64,000 nt of DNA from Hysterangium stoloniferum. Taxonomy: Eukaryota; Basidiomycota; Agaricomycetes; Hysterangiales; Hysterangiaceae. Shown piece by piece: positions 55,522-64,000 of the stretch (position 1 is its first letter; each line of letters opens with the position of its first letter). Under the pieces are notes generated by a model. It did not search any database and was not told the origin of the DNA. It saw only the letters and a program-made list of their open reading frames with translations. The DNA lies in contig WHVD01000038.1 of NCBI GenBank assembly GCA_015178975.1, forward strand, positions 558,001 through 622,000, given 5' to 3'. The position numbers were made by a program, and so were the translations under genes.

Positions 55522-57735
55522 TCACCGTTTAGCTTTGCGCCCTTTTTGCCCCTTGGCTGGATAATCGTTATCTTCGTCTCTAGCGGCGAGGGCATGACCA
55601 GTATCTCTTATGTGGTTGAACAATTTTGTTTTAGAGTCGAATGGCGAGTGGCACACATTACACTGTTCCCCTTATTAGTGATTCAAGCAATTTAGAAAGA
55701 TAGCCTTGGCTTACCGCATGTGTTGTTGCCCCTTGAGCCTTTTTAGCTAAATCTCGGGCCCTACGTTTGTCTCTCTTGGACATTTGCTGCTGGTCATGAT
55801 TGGATACAGTGAGAGGATCGCGGACTGGTTGGAACTTGTTAGGAAGCCATCAGTGCCTCAAGTGTGGACTCTTACCTGACTCCAGGGCTTTTTCTCTATC
55901 GGTGGGATCACCAGGGGTAGCTAACATACTTTGTCCTCTTTCAAGGGATCTCACACCAGGATCTTCATCTGCTGCAGCATCAAGTACCGTGACCTTTGTT
56001 TTGCCCTTCTTTTTGCCTTTCGACTGGGGCAAGATATCAAACCCTGAGCTATCGGGAAACTCATCTTGCGCATGATTGGGACTCCCGCTTTCTTGGGCAA
56101 CTTCCAATTTCATACCAGAACCATATTCGTCGTGGATGATTGCCTCGTCCGAAATTGCGTCTTGATCGGGACTCCCGCTTTCTTGGGTAACTTCCAACTT
56201 CATACTAGAAGCATATTCGTCGTGGATGATCGCCTCGTCCGAAATTGCGTCTTGATCGTGAATATCATTCAGCTCCTCGTTTTCTTCCTGCATCTCTCGT
56301 CGCAGTCTAGAAAAAATATCACACTCGTATCCATCGCATCACAGGGAATACATACCGGTCAACTTCTTTTAGATGTTTCCTGCTGCGTTCGTGACTCTCC
56401 CAGGCAGCTTCTGATCTAAAAGTGCGCGAGCAAGCAACACACTCCCATTCCTCTCCCCCTTCTGCTTCTTCCCATTCGGCGCTGTTATCTATGTCTTCCA
56501 CTTTAATGCGTTGCCAGGACTGTTCGACATATGCTTGTCCTGCTTCCTCTCGTCTGCGGGCCGCTTCGATTGAAGATTCTACCGTGACTCCAGTGGTAGG
56601 TGTAGATACAGCATTTCGCGAGATATGAAGCTTATATCGGGGGTCTCTCCTGCGGATGAAAAGAACAAGGGACTGTTGCACTAACGAATCACAATCATGC
56701 TAGAATAGTCTGCGAGTTGAGCTTACCCGGATAGTGTCATTATACTCCCGCTTCGCGTCGTCCCTGGCCTTTTTATTCTCCTTTTCTATCAATCTGGTGG
56801 AAGCACTGTGTCAAAGACCAGTCCTATAGATATCATTATGGCACTGTACCTTCGAACTCGCCTATCGGGGGCTTCGGATAAATTATATTGTTCCGCCCAT
56901 GTGAAATCCTTGACAGTAGAAAATGAGAGCCATTGATTGTAGAAATTACGCGCGACTTGCTCCTGCCCTTTCGGTGCAGTCCAAGGCCAATTAGGATGGC
57001 CAAACGATGAGTAGGGCACATCCGAATCCCACATGGTTTCCTCATCTGCCAGACGAAGGAATAAATTTCGATAGAGCGCGAAGAAACCCTGTGATGACTT
57101 TATTCAATATGCAAACTTCGAAGGATGAGATTACTCCTACTTTGTCGGAATCGTCAAAACCAGACCAGTTGCTCGCGTCGAAGAATTTCATGAGATGGCG
57201 CACTGTAAGCCCACGATCCCTTGCTCGCGAGTTCTTTTTGCCTGTTCTGACCTCCTCGAGTACGGTGCTGGCATCAGCTTCCGGAATCAGCGAGGCCCGA
57301 TGTGAGTCGTACCACGCTCGTTCCTGGGCCGTCTCAGTCGGTGTTGATTGCTGGCAAGCAGACTGATACTCACTTGTTCATCACTAAGGACCTGTAAAGT
57401 CTTGTGTTTAGGCCGGTCCCGTGAAGGCTCCTACTAGTAGTCGATGCCTACCTCGTATGCCTGCTGGATTGCGGCAAAGCGTTTGGTCGCAGCCTCGACA
57501 TCGCCAGCATTCTTGTCGGGATGATGAATGAGAGCCTGCCTACGAAAGGCTTTCTAACTTGTCATTGCAAATAATTAGCTGTTGGGACAGTTGCACTCTG
57601 AAGCATAAGCATACTTGCCTTTATTTCATCCTGATCTGCTGTCTCAGTGATTTCCAAAATTGCATAGTAATCCTGAACGGTTGTGTCATTCTCATTTTGT
57701 TCACCAGGAGGAGCCTTGGATTCTTGTGCACCCAT
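55522..57735 (-). CDS. JJJ1: J-domain co-chaperone Jjj1/DNAJC21
   Basis: Multi-exon gene. The start [19 protein letters not shown] (57733-57735) was chosen because the J domain begins at [20 protein letters not shown]. The HPD signature is present in [12 protein letters not shown], then [17 protein letters not shown]. Next comes the conserved block after the J domain ([47 protein letters not shown]), a first C2H2 finger ([25 protein letters not shown]) and a last finger ([18 protein letters not shown]) before a basic C-terminus. This order is diagnostic of Jjj1, which works with Hsc70 in late 60S ribosome maturation (release of Arx1 and recycling of shuttling factors). A tandem repeat of about 28 residues sits between the fingers. 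Confidence 0.92.
56086..56251. repeat. 84-bp coding tandem repeat in JJJ1
   Basis: GGGACTCCCGCTTTCTTGGG occurs at about 56088 and 56169. Each unit continues to the word for [10 protein letters not shown]. Two units encode [15 protein letters not shown] plus MKLEV-QESGSP, differing by a few residues. The repeat keeps frame. Confidence 0.75.
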
Positions 57736-58983
57736 GTCCGAGAGCCGAGTTGGCGTGCTTACATAATTGGGGCCGATGTAATAAGCGCCAGCAATAATCC
57801 AATAATCCTGCCACAGAGATATTCTCGATAAACACAAATAATCAGAACGTTGCGTTTCTCGGAGATTGTTGGCGATGGGGGTGGGGATGTTGTTTATTTA
57901 TGAACCCTGAATAGTACTATCTTCGAAATCAGAGATCTTTCTCGGTACACATGGTCCTCAGGGTAGTCTGCATATTATCGGCTGGAATACCTTGCATGTG
58001 CTTACGGGTCCCCTTTCGGTACCAGTTTGATGAACCTGCGCAATATTATCTATCATTATCCAATTTTCAGGTCTGGAATTATGCTCCAGCTGGGGTCTAA
58101 GGGTGCAATGGACGCGGTAGTAGGTACCACGCCACACCGCATGAAATGAGCTTCCCAATATATACGCTTACTTACTGCGGATCTATCAAAACGCACAGGT
58201 CTGTAGATCTGACTCGTGCGCTGCCGGAAATTTCAGGACATCCACGGAGTCTCTTCCAAGAACACACAAGAAGCGATAAGGCAGATCGTCCTAATTATAA
58301 GCACAGAGATTCTTGCACCCATGTATTTCTTTTGGCGGACAACACACCCCTCAACGTGGACTCGAATGCGTTATTTTGACCCCCAAGGCGCGCACTTGTG
58401 GTTGCTCACAACGTTGCCAGGTGTTGCTGCTATGACCGCTGGGGCTCTCAGATCCCCTCACGATCTATTGATCAGCTTACCTCTCTGCTGGATTTGTGTC
58501 CCTTCAAAAAGAACCTCGATCGATCAGTCAAAATGATTTTTCAAAAACATCACATGCTCGTTGTGTAACTCGTGTCCCTTGCAGCAGTGTAGTGGCAACG
58601 CGGACTCTAAATCGACCCTAAGCTTAAGGTTGGATCGATGATCACAACGGCGAACGTCACCCGTTTACAGATTCTATTGCAGTTGATACAATAATCCGAA
58701 AAAAAATATGCATGGAGTAGGTGCATAGCTTGTTTTGTTTCTTGGCTAGTATAACATGGCTACAAAATGTATCTGACACTGGGCGGGTATAATGAATGCC
58801 CTTCTAGAGCGAGGCTGCCTTGGAATCACTAGAGATGAGGGGGGAAACAATAGATCCGCTAAAAAAAAGCTGAGACAGGGTGGGAGACCGAAGAAGTCGC
58901 GGAGATAGACGACGTGACAAATTGGCATATTGGTTTGATGAAGGAATAATTATTAACCCCGATGCTCAAAACAGCTAACCCAC
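57736..58983. other. long intergenic region upstream of JJJ1 and downstream of the homeodomain gene
   Basis: About 1.25 kb without a gene I can support. An open frame continues upstream of the JJJ1 start to 57837 and is taken as 5' leader. Frames at 58146-58536 lack splice and codon support. No tRNA or repeat recognised. It may hold the 3' untranslated region of the homeodomain gene. Confidence 0.4.
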
Positions 58984-60974
58984 TCATGAGGAAGGTGGTC
59001 GAGGGTGCTGTGATGATTCCATATCTAGCGTCCCGTGAAACTGAGATATAGTTTGTGGGTCGTGAGCTGAAGTTTCGTATTGAGATATATCTATCTCCAT
59101 TGCTGCCGGCTCTGCGGATGCAACAAGAACGTTGCGGTGAAGCGTCGCAGGGTCAAATGCAGCGGTTAATAGAGGCGGAGATGAAGAGATGGACCCAAAC
59201 TGATTAGGAGAGGTGCCTCGATGCGAAAACTGATCTGATGTGCCATGTAAGGCAGAAGAAGCAGCGGAATTGAAGGGAAACGGCGTATCTGCTGGCGACG
59301 CCGAGTAGGGACGTGATGCAGCAACGTGTGAAATCGGCACGGTGCTGAAATCTGTCAAAGACGATTGGGAGTGATGGTGTGATGTATTTGACTGGGGCTG
59401 CATCGACGGAAACGAGCGAAATAATGAAGTGGAATAATCCTGTTGAAATGCCAGTGAACTGCCTCGTTCAGAAAATGAGCCAGAAAATGGAGCAGTGTGA
59501 TCGCTTGGGCCCGCTTGAGGACCACAGAGTAAAGAATAGTCGGAGACATTTTGTGAAGATTGTGGAAGTATGGCGGGCACGGAAAATGACCGCTTGCGGC
59601 CATGCATAAGGCCGCTGTGTGCTGTATGAGGACCTGCTGATAAGGGAAAAGTATGCGATTCCAAATTTGCCAGGGGAGGCTGGGGAATGTGCATCGGGGG
59701 CATAGTCTCGGTAAGATGGTATGGCGGGTGACCCATAGGGCCAGCAGGCGCGCTAACAGGGTGTTCGGCTGTTGGCATGCATTTCAGTGCATTAACGAGG
59801 GGGACTGCCGCTCCTACTAAGTCATGGCGGAGAATTTTGGACGCCTGCTGACCCTCCGTCCAATCAGCGCATTTTTTCCAAACTTTTGTTGTCCCAAGTC
59901 CACTGCCTGGGGATGACATTGATTCAAGATAAAAAAGAGGAGGTCTAGAAAGGTAAAATGTAGCGAGTCCCTGGCCGGAAGAGGCACTATTAAAATTAGT
60001 GCTAGTGATGGAATCAAAGGGTATCTCCATTTTGAACCCGTATCCGTTGGAGTGAATAAACCATGTAAGGCATCTTTTAGAAGTTGAGATATACGCGACC
60101 AGATCATGCTGGCCTAAAGTCGCAGATATACGACGCCAACTGCCAATGGTGAGGTCACTGCAAGGGATGAAGGTGACGGCTAGATGTCTTATATTGTTAA
60201 TACAGTGTGGTCAGCGTAAGGAAATAAAAAAAAATCTTACGTTCGTCTTCATGTATCAAATGCTGTAAATCGCCTTCTATCACAGTATTGAATTCAGAGG
60301 GTGTTCCCGGCGGGCTCTCTCCACCAGAGTGAGGGGAGCCTCGAAAACCCATCTTCCCCTTACCCTCTAATGTTTTTGCTTTTGCTCGTCTAAATAATAC
60401 GTATTTAATATAATGAAAAAGAAAATCAAACAAATAGACTTGCCTGTTTTGGAACCAAATCTGGGTCTGACGTTCTTGCATGCCAAGCAGCTCACTGATT
60501 TCCTTACGTTTGGCTGCGGTGGGACTGCGGTCCATGGCGAATAGCCGTTCCAGATGAGTTAACTGCTCGGGAGTGACGCGAGAACGCTTCCTCTTCTCTC
60601 TCTCCGGGGCTCCGCTGCCTGGTGGCGCGGATTTGGGTGGGTTGGCCACAGTCGCTGAACGGTGGCGGAGGTGAGTTGTGGGGAGAACGGACATCGATGG
60701 GGAGCCTTGAGTCATTGCACGGGGCCGGCCTTGGGTAACCGGTTTTGTGAAGACGTTTGAAGACGACCCTGTGGATGGTGTGGTGGTTTCTTGAGCCGTT
60801 AGAAGACTTTCCTCGTCTGCATCTGAAGCACGCTGGAATTTGGACGCGTCCAAGTGGAGGGTTACAGGCTTTGAGCTTGGCTGAAAGGCAGTGTTGTCAC
60901 GAGTGGGCTCCTTCACTAAAGACGACAGGGGTCAGCTAGACGACGGTGGAAAAGTGTGAGCGCTCACACTCCAT
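58984..60974 (-). CDS. homeodomain transcription factor
   Basis: Four exons: 60968-60974 (only 7 nt, ATGGAGT), 60444-60915, 60241-60389 and 58984-60179. A disordered N-terminus leads to the homeodomain REKRKRSRVTPEQLTHLERL through SELLGMQERQTQIWFQNRR, with helix 3 residues W, F, N and R in place. Beyond it lies a second conserved block (PVTFIPCSDLTIGSWRRIS, SKRCLTWFIHSNGYGFKMEI) that I associate with fungal homeodomain regulators of development. A His/Ser/Pro-rich tail follows. It is not a mating-type HD1/HD2 gene by context: no partner homeodomain gene is adjacent. The intron inside helix 3 starts GCAAGT (GC-AG). Targets unknown; related mushroom genes control fruiting. Confidence 0.87.
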
Positions 60975-62201
60975 AGCTGCGAAGTCCCACGCAACAACGT
61001 TTTCTAGTAAAGTGGTCGCCAGGATGGAGGAGTAAGAATAAGATAAGGCCCAGGAGTTCGGTGCAAAGCACTCCAGACCACACGAGGGAGGATAACCGCA
61101 GAAGGTGACGAAAAAGGGAGAGGGGAAGAGTGGCGTACGACAGGCCAGCCCGCCGCGTTAGGAGCAACGTGCAGGTGATCGCGCCTCTTGAATGGAAGGG
61201 TTGCCACAGTAGTGAGACACGAGGTCAGGCCAGGGGTTGGAATAGAAGGGTGTGGAGGGGGAGGGAAGGAAAGTAAGCGATGTAGAGAATGTGGTGCGGG
61301 GTGGACCGCGTGGATGAGTTGGACAAAAGGAATGATAGCAGGTGATAGTACGAAAAAAGAAGAATAGAGGGAAAGAATAAAAAAAAACAAGTACGGAGGA
61401 TGTTGAGGAAAGGGCAGCAACAACCCGGCTCGCGTCGTGCATTCATCGGTGCGGTCCGTTGACTTGCAGTTTTTGGGGGCCAGTTAAAGCCGATTGGTTC
61501 CTATCGGTTCACGGACGCGTGCGTATTGTTCCTGACACGATGGTCGACGGTTACCAGGGGGAAGGCCTTGCCAGGGAGACGATTGGAGTGCCTTTTTTAT
61601 CTGAGACAAGCCGAACCTACAGCACTGATCGTACTGATGGCGCGCTTTGGGGAGGTCGTTCTGACGGGCGACGGCGAGTGAGCCGTGCCATTCATCGCAT
61701 TACGACCTGATTCACATCATACATGGTTTGCGAGGGGGAGGAGGACAGAGGGGCTTTCAAAGGGAAAAAGGGAATTCATTCCAATAGCCAAAAAAAAAAA
61801 ATTTCAGTTCGTTCTTTCTTTGTCTATCAGGGCCCATCAGCGCCTCCTTCACGCCATAACCAGGTCCCGCACCAGAAGCATGCCACTGCTATGGCTTCCC
61901 AACGCGTTCGACTTCCCCTACCCCCTTCTCCTCATGCTCCACTTACCACGCATGTCAAACAGAACATACTTCGCACTTCTCCACATGTGGCACCAGTCAC
62001 GGTCTCTTGCTATCGTCAGCGTCTATACACCTGTCCTTAGACCACACACAAGCAGAAGAATGCCACTTACGCAAGTCATACTTACGCAGCTCACTGCATA
62101 GCAAGTCCTCAACTTACAACACAACATGCACAACACGCCTACCATGACGTCCAGAACAAAAAATATAATCACCTTCTCTTTTTACCTTACGCATCACCTC
62201 A
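60975..62201. other. long promoter-side region of the homeodomain gene
   Basis: About 1.2 kb with purine-rich tracts (61250-61420: GGGAGGGAAGGAAAG, AAAAAAGAAGAATAG, AAAAAAACAAG). These fit a long 5' leader or regulatory region, as expected for a developmental regulator. Open frames here on both strands are low-complexity and have no family support. The right end is the 3' flank of U1-70K. Confidence 0.45.
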
Positions 62202-63665
62202 CTAATATCTCCTAGGCCGCTTCGCGTCCCTGTCATCGTAGCCGCCAGTTCCTTCTCGCTTGAGGTCATTGAACCCACCACTTCCTCCACCAAATCCCCC
62301 TCCCCCACTGTACCCACCAGGTGGTCCTCCCCCGCCAAATCCGGGCGGCGGTCCCCCAGGCGGTGGACCTCCATAGCCGTTCGCGGGTCCATCTGAGAAC
62401 CCACCGTTACCTTGAAAGCCGATGCCTCCGCCCCGTCCTCTGCGAGAAAGATCAAGATGAGGACTGGTTTTGTATTGAATAGATGCACATACCTGAATCC
62501 ACCGCCACCGCCTCTTCCACCACGATCACCGTAGCCTCGATCTCCCCCAAATCCACGGTCTCCGCCAAATCCACCTCTATCACCACCGAAACCGCCTCGG
62601 TCGCCTCCAAATCCGCCTCGATGGCCACCGAAGCCACCACGGAACCCTCCCCGGTCACCTCCCCGGTCTGTATAAGAATAATGAGACTTTTGAAAGATCG
62701 GTATTGTGGTTGATCGTACCTGAAAAGCCGCCGCGTCCTCCACCGAATCCGCCTCCACCACCACGCCCACCTCTAAACCCACCGCCACCGCCTCCGCCTC
62801 CACCGCTACCACCTCTCATCCCTCCTCGAGGCGCAGCGAATGGGGGTGGTGCCGCTGCTTCAGGTTTTGGACGACCCCCGAGTCCTCCGCCGAGACGACG
62901 AGGTTTCCACCCACGTACGGTTCGACCTCGCTCGACATCGACAATGATCTTTTTACCCAGGATAACCATACCATCTGCTTCTTTATATGCAGCTACGTCA
63001 TGTTTAGTGATAGTTGATGTGTTGTATAGAAAGAATAAACATACCTTTCATATCACGCTCCCGCTCGTACACGAGAAAAGCGTAACCTCGACTCCTGTTC
63101 TTTTTATCTCGTACGACGCGAACACGCTCGAGCGCCCCGAATTGTTCGAACTGTCGCCGAACGTCGCTTTCAGTAGCATTTTTCGACTGCAAGACATACG
63201 TCAGTATCAACAAGCACGTTGAAGATAACAGATATACAAGACGAGAAATAAACAATGTCTTATACGGATCTCCTACAGCTTCGGCGTCGTCGGCGGGTTT
63301 GTCTATAGTTCTTGTCAGGGGTGAAGTATCAAATAACAGGTTCCGGGATGCTTACAGCTGTCCTTCGCCTTTTTGAACTGCTCTTCTTTTTGCTTCTTCC
63401 TTTCTTCCCTCCTAAGTTCCCTCAAGGTCTCTTCCGCATATGAATAGGTCTGTTCCTCTCCTTCCTCGCCCTCTTCCGTATCCTTTTTACCCTTGCTGAT
63501 GATTCCATTAGTGGCATCTTCCTGTATCTGCTGAAGTATCGATGCTACACCGCCAACATCCTTTGGGCGAATACGATCGGGGTCTTTTCCAACTGGACGT
63601 GCATATGGCAATGGTGGCCGAGGAGCAAAGAGTTTTAACAGATTTGGAGGCAGTAAATGGGTCAT
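62202..63665 (-). CDS. SNRNP70: U1 snRNP 70-kDa protein
   Basis: About five to six exons from [20 protein letters not shown] (63663-63665; a near-invariant U1-70K opening) to stop 62202-62204. The N-terminal region has [13 protein letters not shown]-type charged helix. The RRM carries RNP2 (KTLFISRL) and RNP1 (SRGYAFLVY), with [13 protein letters not shown] between and [18 protein letters not shown] after, the usual U1-70K extension that binds U1 stem-loop I and U1-C. The C-terminus replaces the animal Arg/Ser domain with long [12 protein letters not shown] repeats (RGG type) and ends RDAKRPRRY. It is a core component of 5' splice-site recognition. Confidence 0.92.
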
Positions 63666-63804
63666 TGTAGGAGGGGAAGAAGGGCTGTCGGAGTTTGGAT
63701 TAGTTGTGTACGCTTATTGTCTTGTTCATCAATCTTTGAGTGAGAGACGTCCCCCACTTCTCCTGTCAAATTATTTTCGCCATTTTTCTCTCTTCATTAT
63801 CATT

Positions 63805-64000
63805 ATGGTCACTGCTCTAAATGACCCCCCTCCTCGACGCTCCCTGAGATCAACTCGTTCAAACCCTTCTGGCTCAGAGTACTCAGGAGGCTCCTCCTCT
63901 CCAAGTAATGTAGACCACATGGACAATGACAACAGGAACGATGAACAGGAAGAGGAACAGCACATCACATCTTCTAGAGGGCGGAAAGTAACAGTCAGGT
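63805..64000 (+). CDS. 5' end of an unidentified gene (runs off the window)
   Basis: An open frame from ATG at 63805-63807 continues past position 64000. The 65 visible residues (MVTALNDPPPRRSLRSTRSN, GGSSSPSNVDHMDNDN, EQEEEQHI, GRKVTV) are Ser-, Asp- and Glu-rich and probably disordered. They could be the head of a nuclear or chromatin protein, but no domain is visible. Divergent from U1-70K with about 140 bp between the starts. Confidence 0.6.
   Translation, partial: MVTALNDPPPRRSLRSTRSNPSGSEYSGGSSSPSNVDHMDNDNRNDEQEEEQHITSSRGRKVTVR

Noticed and set aside
58984-60974. Homeodomain gene as part of a mating-type A locus
   Set aside because: No second, divergent homeodomain gene of the HD1/HD2 pair lies beside it, and no gene that I know as a flanking marker was recognised here.
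61250-61420. Purine-rich tract upstream of the homeodomain gene as a coding exon
   Set aside because: Translations in all frames are low-complexity. It fits a leader or promoter tract better.
62704-63222. Long proline-rich open frame on the plus strand opposite U1-70K
   Set aside because: It is the complement of the Gly-rich repeat coding region. GGX codons read as polyproline on the other strand, with no independent support.

Overview
The window is nuclear DNA of a filamentous basidiomycete, most likely an Agaricomycete. Almost every protein gene is cut by many 45-65 bp GT-AG introns, small exons (12-25 nt) are frequent, genes lie close together on both strands, and the housekeeping proteins recognised are of fungal type (IWS1, YIPF6/Yip4, Taspase1, SQT1/AAMP, an ERp38-type PDI, PHO88, ATP20, SLM1, SRS2, PPN2, type I metacaspase, TRM8, JJJ1, U1-70K). 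Two tRNA genes are present: Ala(UGC) with an intron, and Thr(CGU).

Positions 1-19,000 are an accessory, repeat-rich zone. It starts with two diverged direct copies of a block of about 1.2 kb carrying the 5' half of an amidohydrolase (dihydroxybenzoate-decarboxylase-like) gene; an internal segment of about 290 bp is inverted in one copy. Next comes a 118-bp fold-back MITE-like element. The rest is an array of five related eight-exon genes for secreted proteins resembling 3-carboxymuconate cyclase / lactonase beta-propellers. Three are whole (4961-6601 minus, 14128-15754 plus, 16976-18594 plus) and two are decayed (7200-9310 minus, 12215-13135 plus). Left members point left and right members point right, with one intronless Ser/Pro-rich gene of unknown function (9857-11890) between them. 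Upstream DNA is conserved across the array, so the duplicated unit included the promoter.

Positions 18,956-32,000 are a compact housekeeping block: IWS1 and YIPF6 share a 107-bp divergent promoter, TASP1 and SQT1 share one of about 150 bp, followed by PDI, PHO88, ATP20, tRNA-Ala and SLM1. Positions 32,181-37,842 hold two related MFS transporters on the minus strand; the first has two ATCWGATAA sites, the motif of iron-responsive fungal GATA factors, just upstream. Positions 38,192-45,020 hold a Frag1/DRAM/Sfk1 membrane protein, two proteins of unknown function and a thioredoxin-type glutathione peroxidase with a possible mitochondrial presequence. Positions 45,331-64,000 hold tRNA-Thr, SRS2, PPN2, a metacaspase whose Pro/Gly-rich prodomain has a tandemly duplicated exon, TRM8, JJJ1, a homeodomain regulator, U1-70K and the start of one more gene.

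I saw no CRISPR array, no rRNA, no LTR or virus-like element, and no recognisable biosynthetic gene cluster. The least ordinary parts are the bidirectional beta-propeller array, the exon duplication in the metacaspase, the GATA pair before the MFS gene, and two GC-AG introns, one of them inside the homeodomain.
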